From Janibacter alkaliphilus (GTDB taxonomy: Bacteria > Actinomycetota > Actinomycetes > Actinomycetales > Dermatophilaceae): a stretch of DNA of 64,000 nt. The stretch is taken from assembly GCF_013408565.1 (NCBI RefSeq), contig NZ_JACBZX010000001.1:2108001-2172000 (forward strand), read 5' to 3'. Position 1 is the first letter of the stretch. Each line of letters opens with the position of its first letter. The position numbers were made by a program, and so were the translations under genes. Below the pieces are notes generated by a model, which worked only from the letters and a program-made list of their open reading frames with translations, was not told where the DNA came from and searched no databases. Of the stretch, positions 42,023 through 50,967 are shown piece after piece.

Positions 42023-43494
42023 CGCGATCCTCCTCGCGCCCGTGCGTCCGCGACCGGGGCGCTGCGCACCGGGGTGACCGCGTCGGGGGCGGCGGCTCCG
42101 GGTGCGACGGCTCCGGGTGCGACGGAGGCGGGCAACGTCTCCGGCCCCGTCCGGGTCACCGGCAGCGGCACCCGGACGACGAGCTGCACCCCGCCGCTCC
42201 GGGCCCGGCGGAAGCTCAGCCGACCGCCCAGACCGCGGGCCCGGGTGTCCATGTTGGACAGGCCCTGGTGACGGCCGTCGCCGACCGTGCGGCGCTCCTC
42301 GCGCAGCATCCGGCGCAGCCCCGCGGGCTCGCCGTCACCGTCGTCGGCCACGCTGACGACCACCTCGTCCGGACGCCAGCGCACCCGGACCCGGGCGGTG
42401 GCCGCGTGCGCGTGGCTGACCGCGTTGAAGAGCGCCTCGGCGACGATCCGGGCGATCTCGTGGTGCACGTCGTGGCCGAGGTCGAGGCTGCGCCCGGTGA
42501 CGTCCACCGACACCTGCAGCCGCGAGCCGTGGTGCCCGGCGACCTCGACGAGCAGGTCGTGCAGCGAGACCACCGCCTCCTGGCGAGGGCGGGTCAGCGA
42601 GAAGATCGCCGAGCGCAGCTGCTCGACCGCGTCCTGGGTAAGCTCCTTGGCGACGACCAGCTGCTCGACCACCTCGTCGGCGGCCATGCTCTCCGCCTCG
42701 CCGCGGGCGACCTCGACGGCCATCCCGGCGGAGAGCACGTACTGGGTGACGCTGTCGTGCAGCTCCCGGGCGATCCGTCGCCGCTCGGTCTCGACGAGCT
42801 CGCGCTGCTCGGCCACCACCAGCCGTCGCTCGGCCCGCTCCAGCTGGCTGGTGCGCACCGCCAGGTCACGCGCCTGGGCGCGGGTCTCCTCGGCCAGCCG
42901 CTCCGCCTGCCGGTGCAGCGCCAGCCCGGCGTGGTACTGCTCGGAGGTGTGCAGCGAGACGGCGGCCTGGTTGGCCAGGATGCGCAGCACCGCCAGGTCC
43001 TCGGGCTCCGGCTCGCCGTCGACCCCGTGCTGGGCGGCCAGGCCGCCGATCCGGCGCCCCTCGAGGTACATCGGCACCCGGACCCAGACATCGGTGCGGG
43101 CGCTGGGCGCGGAGAAGCCCGACCGGATCGCCGAGAGCTCCAGCCGGACGATCTCCGGCACCTCCTCCGGGGTGGCCGCGGCGTGCCGGTCGGGACCGAC
43201 GACGACGAAGCGCTGCCGCGCCTTCGGCAGGTGCTTGTCGGCCAGCGCGAGCACCGCCCACGAGGCGTTCATGTGGTCCGCGGCGGCGCGGGCCACCTCC
43301 TCCAGCAGCGAGCGGGGGCCCTCGACGGTGCGCACCACCGCCCGGGAGATGGTGTCCATCGCCCGCACCGCCCGCTGGGTGCGCTGGGTGGACCGCAGGT
43401 AGGCGGGGTAGTAGGACTTCTTGCCGGAGCGGACCCCGGTGAGCCGGGCCAGCTCGGGAGGGCCGTCGTCGGCCGCACGAGCGCCGTCGGTCAC
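42019..43494 (-). CDS. mnoS: GAF-domain sensor histidine kinase (MnoS-like)
   Basis: A 491-residue soluble kinase with no membrane helix. A GAF-like domain spans about residues 55-190 (ARAAADHMNASWAVLALADK, VWVRVPMYLEGRRIGGLAAQHG), a coiled coil follows, then the HisKA_3 dimerisation domain with the phospho-His in RRIARELHDSVTQYVLS, and an HATPase with DDGDGEPAGL and GLSNMDTRARGLGG. The Ala/Pro-rich C-terminus contains short VAPGA-type repeats. A cytosolic GAF sensor fits detection of an alcohol metabolite or redox state. The GTG at 43494 overlaps the Fe-ADH stop, so the operon order is dehydrogenase, kinase, regulator. Confidence 0.88.
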   Translation of the reverse strand: MTDGARAADDGPPELARLTGVRSGKKSYYPAYLRSTQRTQRAVRAMDTISRAVVRTVEGPRSLLEEVARAAADHMNASWAVLALADKHLPKARQRFVVVGPDRHAAATPEEVPEIVRLELSAIRSGFSAPSARTDVWVRVPMYLEGRRIGGLAAQHGVDGEPEPEDLAVLRILANQAAVSLHTSEQYHAGLALHRQAERLAEETRAQARDLAVRTSQLERAERRLVVAEQRELVETERRRIARELHDSVTQYVLSAGMAVEVARGEAESMAADEVVEQLVVAKELTQDAVEQLRSAIFSLTRPRQEAVVSLHDLLVEVAGHHGSRLQVSVDVTGRSLDLGHDVHHEIARIVAEALFNAVSHAHAATARVRVRWRPDEVVVSVADDGDGEPAGLRRMLREERRTVGDGRHQGLSNMDTRARGLGGRLSFRRARSGGVQLVVRVPLPVTRTGPETLPASVAPGAVAPGAAAPDAVTPVRSAPVADARARGGSR

Positions 43495-44711
43495 AGCGCC
43501 GCCCGGAAGATGTCCTCGAGGTCCTGGCTGTCGGTGGCGCGCGGGTTGGTGGTCAGGCAGGCGTCCTCGAGGGAGTGCTCGGCCAGCACCCCGAGGTGGT
43601 CCTCGGTGAGCCCGATCGCCCGCAGCGACCTTGGCACCCCGACCTCGTCGGCCAGGGCCCGGGCGTGCGCGGCCAGGTGCTCGGCCGCCTCCTCGTCCGG
43701 CATCCCGTCGACGTCCAGCCCGGCCGAGCGAGCCAGCGCGCGGTACCGGCCGGGGGCGGTGCGGGCGTTGTAGCGGATGACGTGCGGCAGCAGGATGCCG
43801 TTGATGACCCCGTGCGGGGCGTCGAGCAGCCCGCCGACCTGGTGGCTCATCGCGTGCGTCGCGCCGAGGATGGCGTTGGTGAAGGCGAGCCCGGCGGCCA
43901 GCGACGCCTCGGCCATGCCGGTGCGGGCCGCCGCGTCGAGCGGTCGGGTCATCGTCGTCGTGAGGTGGGTGGTGACCAGCCCGACGGCGTTGAGGGCGTG
44001 CACGTCGGCGAGCGCGTTGTGCGCCCGGGAGACGAAGGCCTCGACCCCGTGGGTGAGTGCGTCCAGGCCGGTGGCCGCGTTGAGCCAGTCCGGCATGGTG
44101 GTCAGCAGCCGCGGGTCGGTCACCGAGATGTCCGGGACCAGCGCCCGGCCCATGATCGTCACCTTCATCCGGCGGGCGGTGTCGGTGACGATGCAGAACT
44201 GGCTGACGTCGGCGCCGGTGCCGGAGGTCGAGGGCACCATGAGCAGCGGCGGGATCTCGTGCCGCACCTGGTCCACGCCCCGGTAGTCGAGGATGCTCCC
44301 GCCGTTGCCGGCGAGGATGGCCACCCCCTTCGCCGCATCCATCGCGGAGCCCCCGCCGAGGCCGATGATGACGTCGCAGCCGTTGGCCCGGTAGGTCTCG
44401 TGCGCGGCGGTGACCTCGGCGTCCCGCGGGTTGGGCGAGACGTCGCTGCACACGACGGGGGTGAGGCCGGCCTCGGCGAGATGGCCGCGCAGCTCGGCCA
44501 CCCAGCCGGCCTCCACCAGGCCGGGATCGGTGACGACGAAGGGGCGCACCGCCCCGAGCCGCCGGGCCGCGTGCCCGGTCTCGGCCAGCGCGCCGGCGCC
44601 GAAGACGATCTCCGGGGCATGGAACTTCACCAGCGGGTCGCCGGTGGCGCTCCATCCCGGCGGGCGCTCCCGGTCCACCGTGGCGGCCACGCTGCCGTCA
44701 CGACCATCCAT
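43491..44711 (-). CDS. iron-containing alcohol dehydrogenase
   Basis: A 406-residue group III alcohol dehydrogenase. NAD-binding is seen in IGLGGGSAMDAAKG and PSTSGTGADVS; metal ligands are Asp and His in GLDALTHGVEAF and two His in ATHAMSHQVGGLLDAPHGVI. Similarity to 1,3-propanediol dehydrogenase (DhaT) types and the MnoSR genes following it suggest oxidation of a diol or short-chain alcohol. AGGAGG lies 6 bases before ATG 44711. A -10 box TACCAT and an inverted repeat lie upstream, so it is probably controlled by its own downstream two-component genes. Confidence 0.88.
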   Translation of the reverse strand: MDGRDGSVAATVDRERPPGWSATGDPLVKFHAPEIVFGAGALAETGHAARRLGAVRPFVVTDPGLVEAGWVAELRGHLAEAGLTPVVCSDVSPNPRDAEVTAAHETYRANGCDVIIGLGGGSAMDAAKGVAILAGNGGSILDYRGVDQVRHEIPPLLMVPSTSGTGADVSQFCIVTDTARRMKVTIMGRALVPDISVTDPRLLTTMPDWLNAATGLDALTHGVEAFVSRAHNALADVHALNAVGLVTTHLTTTMTRPLDAAARTGMAEASLAAGLAFTNAILGATHAMSHQVGGLLDAPHGVINGILLPHVIRYNARTAPGRYRALARSAGLDVDGMPDEEAAEHLAAHARALADEVGVPRSLRAIGLTEDHLGVLAEHSLEDACLTTNPRATDSQDLEDIFRAAL

Positions 44712-44729
44712 GTCTGACCTCCTGCGCCC

Positions 44730-44735
44730 ATGGTA
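44730..44735 (-). promoter_or_regulatory. -10 box for the Fe-ADH/mnoSR operon
   Basis: TACCAT on the minus strand, about 19 bases before the start codon with AGGAGG between. The -35 position would fall on one arm of the inverted repeat at 44756-44793. Confidence 0.45.
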
Positions 44736-44755
44736 GGGACGAGAGGTTGGTTACC

Positions 44756-44793
44756 GGCTGGTCACGAGCTGGCTTCTTGACAGATGACCAGCC
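44756..44793. promoter_or_regulatory. inverted repeat upstream of the Fe-ADH/mnoSR operon
   Basis: GGCTGGTCA (44756-44764) and TGACCAGCC (44785-44793) are exact complements separated by 20 bases. They overlap and lie upstream of the expected -35 position of the leftward promoter. This is a plausible site for a dimeric LuxR-type activator such as the neighbouring regulator. Confidence 0.5.
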
Positions 44794-44831
44794 CGTCGGC
44801 CGAGGTCAGGTCACCGGTGCACCGGGTGGCG

Positions 44832-45452
44832 TCAGTAGAGGTGCTCGGCGTACTGCGGTCCGTAGTAGGTCTCCAGCTCCGCCAGCGGCGTCTCCGGCCG
44901 GTCGGTCGCCTGGGCGATCCGGGCCCGCGACGGCAGCGCCTCCGGCGCCCAGCTCTCCGGCTCCCACAGCCGGCTGCGCAGGAAGGCCTTGGCGCAGTGG
45001 TGGTAGACCTCGTCGATCTCGACGACCAGGGCGAGGATCGGACGGTGCCCCCTGACCTCGAGCTGGTCGAACCACGGGGCGTCGGCGACCAGCCGGGCGC
45101 GCCCGTTGATCCGCAGCGTGTCGCCGCGACCGGGGATGACGCAGAGCAGCCCGACGTGCGGGTTGCGCAGCACGTTGCGGTAGCCGTCGACCCGCTTGTT
45201 GCCAGGCCGCTCGGCCAGGGCGACGGTGCGCTCGTCGAGGACGTGCACGAGGTCGCCGGCCGGGTCGCCCTTCGGCGAGGCGTCGCAGCTGCCGTCGTCG
45301 GCGGAGGTGGCCACGACGACGAAGGGGGTGGCCGCGAGCCACTGCCGGTCCAGGTCGGTCAGCGCCGGGCGTGCCTTGTCGCGGACCCGGGGGAGCGGCT
45401 CGCCGACGAGCGCGGTCAGCTCCTCGTCGGTGGTGATCTCGCGCGCGGTCAT
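44832..45452 (-). CDS. pyridoxamine 5'-phosphate oxidase family FMN protein
   Basis: A 206-residue split-barrel flavin protein of the MSMEG_1061-like group. Typical elements are PFVVVATSADDGSCDASPKGDPAGDLVHVLDE, GNKRVDGYRNVLRNPHVGLL and INGRARLV. These proteins bind FMN or F420 and reduce small molecules; the exact reaction is not known. It is separated from the alcohol cluster by the Fe-ADH promoter region and is divergent from proS. The Cys residues in CDAS and HHCAKAF are not standard metal sites. Confidence 0.85.
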   Translation of the reverse strand: MTAREITTDEELTALVGEPLPRVRDKARPALTDLDRQWLAATPFVVVATSADDGSCDASPKGDPAGDLVHVLDERTVALAERPGNKRVDGYRNVLRNPHVGLLCVIPGRGDTLRINGRARLVADAPWFDQLEVRGHRPILALVVEIDEVYHHCAKAFLRSRLWEPESWAPEALPSRARIAQATDRPETPLAELETYYGPQYAEHLY

Positions 45453-45479
45453 GGGTGAGAGCCTGCCACGGGTGACGGT

Positions 45480-45485
45480 TATCCT
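45480..45485 (+). promoter_or_regulatory. -10 box for proS
   Basis: TATCCT on the plus strand in the spacer between the divergent oxidase gene and proS. It would give a leader of about 85 bases. No regulatory RNA fold is recognised in that leader. Confidence 0.35.
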
Positions 45486-45578
45486 GCCGTGGTCGTGGCG
45501 GCTGCGGTCGTGACGGCCACGAGCGCGACGGTCGTGCTCGTCACCCCTTCGCCCTCCCGCACGTCAGGAGCCACCCCC

Positions 45579-47357
45579 GTGGTCATGCGCATGTCGTCCC
45601 TCTTCCTCCGCACCCTTCGTGAGGACCCGGCGGACGCGGAGCTGCCGGGGCACAAGCTGCTCGTCCGGGCCGGCTACGTGCGTCGGGCGGCGCCGGGGGT
45701 CTACACCTGGCTGCCGCTCGGGCTGCGGGTGCTGCGCAAGGTCGAGGGCATCGTCCGCGAGGAGATGGAGGCGATCGGTGCCCAGGAGCTGAGCTTCCCC
45801 GCGCTGCTGCCCAAGGAGCCCTACGAGGCGACGAACCGGTGGACCGAGTACGGCCCCAACCTCTTCCGGCTGGTCGACCGCAAGGGTGCCGACATGCTCC
45901 TCGGGCCCACCCACGAGGAGATGTTCACCCTCACGGTCAAGGACATGTACACCTCGTACAAGGACCTGCCGCTGACCCTCTTCCAGATCCAGACGAAGTA
46001 CCGCGACGAGGCCCGTCCGCGGGCCGGCGTGCTGCGCGGTCGCGAGTTCATCATGAAGGACAGCTACTCCTTCGACGTCGACGCCTCCGGGCTGCAGAAG
46101 GCCTACGACGCCCACCGCGCGGCCTACGTGAAGATCTTCGACCGGCTCGGCTTCGAGTACGTCGTCGTCCAGGCCGACTCCGGGGCGATGGGCGGCTCGG
46201 CGAGCGAGGAGTTCCTCGCCGTCAACGACGGCGGCGAGGACACCTTCGTGCGCGACGAGGCCGGCTACGCGGCCAACGTCGAGGCGGTCGAGATCCCGCC
46301 GGCGGCCGCGGTGCCGGTCACCGCCGGGCCGGCGCACGTCGAGGACACCCCGGGCACCCCGACGATCGAGACGCTCGTCGCGGCGCTGAACGCCGACCAC
46401 GCGCGGGCGGACGGGCACGAGTGGACGGCCGCGGACACCCTGAAGAACGTCCTCGTCATGCTCGTCCACCCGGCCGACGAGGAGCACCCCGAGGGGCGTC
46501 GTGAGCCGCTGGCCATCGGCGTGCCCGGCGACCGGGAGGTCGACCTCGCGCGGCTGGAGGTCACGGTCGCCCCGGCCGCGGTCGAGGCCTTCGCGGAGGC
46601 CGACTTCGCCGCGCACCCGGCCCTGGCGAAGGGGTACATCGGGCCCGGCGTGCTCGGCGAGGAGAAGGCGACCGGCATCCGCTACCTGCTCGACCCCTCG
46701 GTCGCCGAGGGCAGCGCCTGGGTGACCGGCGCCGACGAGCACGGCCGGCACGTCATCGACCTCGTGCACGGCCGCGACTTCACCGCCGACGGGACGGTGC
46801 AGGCCGTCGAGATCCGCGAGGGCGACCTCGGCCCGAACGGCACCCCGCTGACCCTGGCCCGCGGCATCGAGATGGGGCACATCTTCCAGCTCGGCACGAA
46901 GTACGCCGAGGCGCTCGGGCTCAAGGTGCTCGACGAGAACGGCTCGCTCGTCACCGTCCACATGGGCTCCTACGGGGTCGGTGTCACCCGCGCCGTCGGC
47001 GTCATCGCCGAGGACAACCACGACGAGCTCGGTCTCGTCTGGCCGCGCGAGGTCGCTCCCTTCGACGTGCACGTCGTGGCTGCCGGCAAGGGCGAGGACC
47101 TCTTCGTCGCCGCCGGCCAGCTCGCCGCGGACCTCGAGGCCCAGGGCCTCGACGTGCTCTACGACGACCGGGCCGGCAAGGTCAGCCCGGGCGTGAAGTT
47201 CAAGGACGCCGAGCTCGTCGGTGTCCCGACGATCCTCGTCGTCGGCAAGGGCCTGGCCGACGGGGTCGTCGAGCTCAAGGACCGCCGCTCCGGCGAGCGT
47301 CGCGACGTGCCGGTCGGCGAGGTGGTGGCCGCGGTCGTCGCCGAGGTCCGCGGGTGA
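45579..47357 (+). CDS. proS: prolyl-tRNA synthetase (bacterial type)
   Basis: A 592-residue class II synthetase that charges tRNA-Pro. Motif 1 is in the region of [17 protein letters not shown], motif 2 is [28 protein letters not shown], motif 3 is [17 protein letters not shown] central INS editing domain (about residues 230-410, [15 protein letters not shown]) shows the bacterial form that removes Ala-tRNA-Pro. AGGAG lies 8 bases before GTG 45579, so the protein starts [12 protein letters not shown] codons at 45585 and 45591 are alternatives. The HAD gene overlaps its stop. Confidence 0.96.
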   Translation: MVMRMSSLFLRTLREDPADAELPGHKLLVRAGYVRRAAPGVYTWLPLGLRVLRKVEGIVREEMEAIGAQELSFPALLPKEPYEATNRWTEYGPNLFRLVDRKGADMLLGPTHEEMFTLTVKDMYTSYKDLPLTLFQIQTKYRDEARPRAGVLRGREFIMKDSYSFDVDASGLQKAYDAHRAAYVKIFDRLGFEYVVVQADSGAMGGSASEEFLAVNDGGEDTFVRDEAGYAANVEAVEIPPAAAVPVTAGPAHVEDTPGTPTIETLVAALNADHARADGHEWTAADTLKNVLVMLVHPADEEHPEGRREPLAIGVPGDREVDLARLEVTVAPAAVEAFAEADFAAHPALAKGYIGPGVLGEEKATGIRYLLDPSVAEGSAWVTGADEHGRHVIDLVHGRDFTADGTVQAVEIREGDLGPNGTPLTLARGIEMGHIFQLGTKYAEALGLKVLDENGSLVTVHMGSYGVGVTRAVGVIAEDNHDELGLVWPREVAPFDVHVVAAGKGEDLFVAAGQLAADLEAQGLDVLYDDRAGKVSPGVKFKDAELVGVPTILVVGKGLADGVVELKDRRSGERRDVPVGEVVAAVVAEVRG

Positions 47358-48190
47358 GCCCGACCGACGACCACGCCGACGAGCACAAGGACGGCCGCGG
47401 CGACGTCCCGCGCCGGGTCGCGCCCGACCGCCCGACGCCGGGACCGGTGCAGGCGGTGATCTTCGACTGGGGCGGCACGCTCACCCCGTGGCACACCATC
47501 GACCTCGGGGAGCAGTGGCGGGTCTTCGCCCGCGAGGTGCACGGGATCCCGGTGGACTCCGCCGGGGTCCCCGAGGCCGACCTGGCGCGGGCGCACGAGC
47601 TGAGCGAGCGGCTGCTGGCGGCCGAGACGGTCGCCTGGCAGCGGACGAAGGGGGACCACGGCAGCGCCGACCTCGACGAGGTGCTGCGGGCGGCCGGGGT
47701 GGACCCGGCGCACGACCGGCACCACCTCGCGCTGGCCGCCTACCGCCGCTTCTGGGAGCCGCACACCTGGACCGACCCGCAGGTCGGCCCGCTGTGGCGG
47801 GGCCTGCGCGAGCGGGGCCTGGCGGTCGGGGTGCTCTCCAACACGATCTGGAGCCGGGAGTACCACCGCGGGATCTTCGCGCGGGACGGCGTGCTCGACC
47901 TGCTCGACGGCGACGTCTACTCCAGCGAGATCCACTGGACCAAGCCGCACGCGCGCGCCTTCGAGGCCGCCTGCGACGCGGTCGGGGTGGCGCCGATCAA
48001 CGCGGTCTACGTCGGGGACCGGCTCTTCGAGGACGTGCTCGGCCCGCAGGAGGTCGGCATGCGCGCGATCTGGCTGCCGCACAGCGACATCCCCGCCGAC
48101 CAGCAGGTCAGCGTCGACGTCGTCCCGGACGCGACGGTGAGCGAGCTCGCCGAGATCCTGGCCGTCGTCGACGGCTGGCGCGCGGGCTGA
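47354..48190 (+). CDS. HAD family hydrolase
   Basis: A 278-residue haloacid dehalogenase-type phosphatase. Motif I is IFDWGGTLT (nucleophile Asp then G where the second Asp is usual, as in some HAD subfamilies), motif II Ser/Thr in GVLSNTIW, the conserved Lys in WTKPHARAF, and motif [16 protein letters not shown] hydrophilic N-terminal extension of about 30 residues precedes the domain. GTG 47354 overlaps the proS stop. The substrate is unknown. Replacement of the usual D-x-D acid by Gly could reduce phosphatase activity. Confidence 0.85.
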   Translation: MSPTDDHADEHKDGRGDVPRRVAPDRPTPGPVQAVIFDWGGTLTPWHTIDLGEQWRVFAREVHGIPVDSAGVPEADLARAHELSERLLAAETVAWQRTKGDHGSADLDEVLRAAGVDPAHDRHHLALAAYRRFWEPHTWTDPQVGPLWRGLRERGLAVGVLSNTIWSREYHRGIFARDGVLDLLDGDVYSSEIHWTKPHARAFEAACDAVGVAPINAVYVGDRLFEDVLGPQEVGMRAIWLPHSDIPADQQVSVDVVPDATVSELAEILAVVDGWRAG

Positions 48191-48203
48191 GGGTGGGCGC
48201 CGG

Positions 48204-48980
48204 GTGGAGCTGACCCTGGAGACGATCGCCTGGCTGCTGCTGGCCGGTCTGGTCGCCGGCTGGGTGGACGCCGTCGTCGGCGGCGGCGGCCTGGTGCAGC
48301 TGCCGGCGCTGCTGCTCGGCTTCCCCGGGGCCAGCCCGGCCCAGCTGCTCGCGACGAACAAGCTCGGCTCGATCGTCGGCACCGCGACGAGCTCGATCAC
48401 CTACTACCGGAGGGTGCGACCCGACCTGCGCACCGCGCTGCCGATGGCGGCGCTGGCGCTCGGCGGGGCGGCGCTGGGGGCGGTGGTGGCGCTGCACATC
48501 CCCAAGTCGGCGTTCAACCCGATCATCCTCGGGCTGCTCGTCGTCGTCGGCGCCTACACCCTGCTCAAGCCGGACCTGGGCTCGGTGACCGCGCTGCGCT
48601 TCACCGGGCGGCGGCACACCGGAGCGGCGATGCTCACCGGCTTCACCATCGGTGTCTACGACGGGGCGCTCGGTCCGGGTACCGGATCCTTCCTCGTCTT
48701 CGCCCTCGTCGGGCTCATGGGCTACGCCTTCCTCGAGGCGAGCGCGAAGGCGAAGATCACGAACTTCGCGACGAACCTCGGGGCGCTGCTCGTCTTCGTC
48801 CCCGGCGGTCACGTCATGTGGGCGGCCGGGCTGACCCTGGCCTCGGCCAACCTCGTGGGCGGCTACGTCGGCGCCCGCACCGCGGTGCACCTGGGCAGCG
48901 GCTTCGTGCGCGGGGTCTTCGTCGTCGTCGTGGGGGCCTTCGTCGTGCGGATCGGCGGCGAGCTCGTGGGGGTGTGGTGA
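48204..48980 (+). CDS. TauE/SafE family permease
   Basis: A 258-residue membrane protein with about eight hydrophobic helices. The GWVDAVVGGGGLVQLPALL motif and its inverted counterpart GVYDGALGPGTGSFLVFALV are the two signature repeats of TauE/SafE sulfite or sulfonate exporters. The GTG start at 48204 is 14 bases after the HAD gene. It overlaps cobK by 4 bp. Placement next to cobK might mean that it carries cobalt or another B12-related solute, but the standard prediction is an anion exporter. Confidence 0.87.
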   Translation: MELTLETIAWLLLAGLVAGWVDAVVGGGGLVQLPALLLGFPGASPAQLLATNKLGSIVGTATSSITYYRRVRPDLRTALPMAALALGGAALGAVVALHIPKSAFNPIILGLLVVVGAYTLLKPDLGSVTALRFTGRRHTGAAMLTGFTIGVYDGALGPGTGSFLVFALVGLMGYAFLEASAKAKITNFATNLGALLVFVPGGHVMWAAGLTLASANLVGGYVGARTAVHLGSGFVRGVFVVVVGAFVVRIGGELVGVW

Positions 48981-49756
48981 GCGAAGGTCTGGTGAGCGGG
49001 GGTGCGGTGAGTGGCGCGGCCCGGCGGGTGCTGCTGCTCGGCGGGACCGCGGAGGCGCGGGCGCTGGCGGCCCGGCTCGTCGACGACGGGATCGAGGTCA
49101 CCTCCTCGCTGGCCGGTCGGGTCTCCCGGCCGCGGCTGCCGGTCGGCGAGGTGCGGATCGGCGGCTTCGGCGGGGTCGACGGCCTGGTGGCGGCGCTGCG
49201 TGACGGCGGCGTCACCCATCTCGTCGACGCCACCCACCCCTTCGCCGCGACGATGACCGCGCACGCCGCGGCGGCCGCGGAGCGGGCCGGGGTGCCGGTG
49301 CTGCGGCTCGCCCGCCCCGGATGGCGGGAGCGCCCGGACGCCGCGAGCTGGAGCTGGGTGGGCGACGTCGACGCGGCCCGGGAGCGGGCCGAGACGCTGG
49401 GCGGGCGCCCGTTCGTCACCACGGGGCGGCAGTCCCTGGGGCGCTACGCGGGGTGGACCGACCGGCCGGTGCTGGTGCGGGTGGTGGAGCCGCTGACCGA
49501 GCCGGTGCCGGCGGGCTGGAGCGTGCTGGAGGCGCGCGGACCGTACGACGTGACAGGGGAGCGGGAGCTCATGACCCGTCATCGGGTGGACGTGCTGCTC
49601 ACCAAGGACTCCGGCGGGTCGTACACCGCGGCCAAGCTGGATGCCGCGGCCGAGCTGGGGGTGCCGGTGGTCGTCGTCTCCCGCCCATCCCCGCCGGCGG
49701 GCTTGCGCGAGGTGCCCGACGTCGCCGCCGTCCTGGCCTGGCTCGACCAGACCTGA
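48977..49756 (+). CDS. cobK: precorrin-6A reductase
   Basis: A 259-residue enzyme that reduces precorrin-6A with NADPH in the cobalamin ring pathway. It shows VLLLGGTAEARALAARL, GGFGGVDGLVAALRDGGVTHLVDATHPFAA, RLARPGW, TTGRQSL, and LLTKDSGGSYTAAKLDAA near the end, all CobK/CbiJ features. Several in-frame GTG codons (48977, 48992, 49007) could start it; 48977 overlaps the upstream permease. It is convergent with the main cobalamin operon across the tandem repeat at 49802. Confidence 0.92.
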   Translation: MSEGLVSGGAVSGAARRVLLLGGTAEARALAARLVDDGIEVTSSLAGRVSRPRLPVGEVRIGGFGGVDGLVAALRDGGVTHLVDATHPFAATMTAHAAAAAERAGVPVLRLARPGWRERPDAASWSWVGDVDAARERAETLGGRPFVTTGRQSLGRYAGWTDRPVLVRVVEPLTEPVPAGWSVLEARGPYDVTGERELMTRHRVDVLLTKDSGGSYTAAKLDAAAELGVPVVVVSRPSPPAGLREVPDVAAVLAWLDQT

Positions 49757-49801
49757 CCCACCCTCTTTCGCGTTCACCCGGGCGCGCTCCGACGGGTGCC
49801 G

Positions 49802-49985
49802 CAGCTGCCCGGGCAGTTGCCCAGTGGGTGGCATTTGCCCGGGCAGTTGCGCAGGGTGGGTGATTTGCCCGGGCAGTTGCGCAGTGGGTGGGTGATTTGC
49901 CCGGGCAGTTGCGGAGGGGGTGGGTGATTTGCCCGGGCAGTTGCGCAGTGGGTGGGTGATTTGCCCGGGCAGTTGCGCAGGGTAG
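49802..49985. repeat. six tandem repeats, each with a TGCCCGGGCA palindrome
   Basis: TGCCCGGGCAGTTG occurs at 49806, 49836, 49866, 49898, 49930 and 49962, so the period is 30 bases twice and then 32 bases three times. The remainder of each unit is CGCAGTGGGTGGGTGAT with small changes. Each unit carries a perfect 10-base palindrome. It fills the gap between the convergent cobK and cbiB genes. It could act as a transcription barrier for both; spacers are not unique, so it is not CRISPR. Confidence 0.92.
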
Positions 49986-49992
49986 GGCCCGG

Positions 49993-50967
49993 CTAGGGCG
50001 AAGGGGGGCGGCGGGCGAGGCGGCGGGACAGCAGCACCGCGGCGAGGGTGAGCGCCCCGACCTGACGGGAGAGGGTGACCGCACGTGGGATGTCCGGGAC
50101 GGCCACCGGCGGGCCGTCGCCGAGGGTGCCGCGGTCCTCGACCTCGCCGGCGTACTCGTTGCGACCTCCCAGGCGGACCCCGAGCGCGGCCGCGGCGGCC
50201 GCCTCGACCGGCCCGGCGTTCGGGCTGGGGTGCTGGCCGGCGTCCCGGGCGACGACCCGCAGCACTGCACCCGGCCGCCCGGACAGCCCCGCCGTCGCGA
50301 GCACCGTGACCCGGGCCGGCAGCCAGCCGAGGACGTCGTCGACACGGGCGGCCACCCGTCCGAAGCCGTGGTATCGCGGGCTGCGGTGCCCCCACATCGC
50401 GTCGAGGGTGTTCACCGCGCGGTGGGCCACCACCCCGGCCGGCCCCAGCAGACCGCCCCAGACCAGCGTGGCGACGACGGCGTCCGAGGTGTTCTCGGCG
50501 AGCGACTCGACGGCGGCCCGGGCGACGTCCTCGACGCTCGCCCGTTCCGTGCGCCGGCCGACGAGGTGGCGCACCCGCACCCGTGCCGCGGGCCGGTCGC
50601 CATCGACCAGCAGACGGTGCACCGCCGTACCCTCCCGGGCCAACGAGGTGCCGCCCAGCGCCGCCCAGGTCGCCGCAGCCGTCACCAGGGTGCGCCGCGC
50701 CGGTCCGCCGCGCCCGGCGACGCCGGCGAGCGTCACGATCGGCACGACGGCGAGCCCCCAGGCGAGACCGCCACGCCGCACCTCGTCGCCGTAGCAGCGT
50801 GCCTCCACGAGCCCGGCCCACCGGCCGAAGGCGGCGACCGGGTGCCCCCGTCGGGGGTCGGCCAGCACCTGGTCCAGCAGCCATCCGGCGGCCAGCCCGA
50901 GCGCCACCGGGTCGGGCGCGCACGTCCGGACCGCCGGCCGGGAGGAAGGGCGGGACGGCCGGCTCAT
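49993..50967 (-). CDS. cobD: adenosylcobinamide-phosphate synthase
   Basis: A 324-residue membrane protein of the CbiB/CobD family that attaches aminopropanol (phosphate) to adenosylcobyric acid. It shows HPVAAFGRW near the N-terminus, ESLAENTSDAVVATLVWGGLLGPAGVVAHRAVNTLDAMWGHR (the family core) and NAGPVEAAAAAALGVRLGG. Several hydrophobic helices are present. ATG 50967 overlaps the cobU stop. It is the last gene of the leftward cobalamin operon. Confidence 0.93.
   Translation of the reverse strand: MSRPSRPSSRPAVRTCAPDPVALGLAAGWLLDQVLADPRRGHPVAAFGRWAGLVEARCYGDEVRRGGLAWGLAVVPIVTLAGVAGRGGPARRTLVTAAATWAALGGTSLAREGTAVHRLLVDGDRPAARVRVRHLVGRRTERASVEDVARAAVESLAENTSDAVVATLVWGGLLGPAGVVAHRAVNTLDAMWGHRSPRYHGFGRVAARVDDVLGWLPARVTVLATAGLSGRPGAVLRVVARDAGQHPSPNAGPVEAAAAAALGVRLGGRNEYAGEVEDRGTLGDGPPVAVPDIPRAVTLSRQVGALTLAAVLLSRRLARRPPSP

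Noticed and set aside
45453-45578. T-box or other leader RNA before proS
   Set aside because: No T-box consensus or specifier stem could be recognised; only a -10-like hexamer was seen.
49802-49985. Possible CRISPR array
   Set aside because: Repeats are contiguous with no unique spacers, and no cas genes are present.
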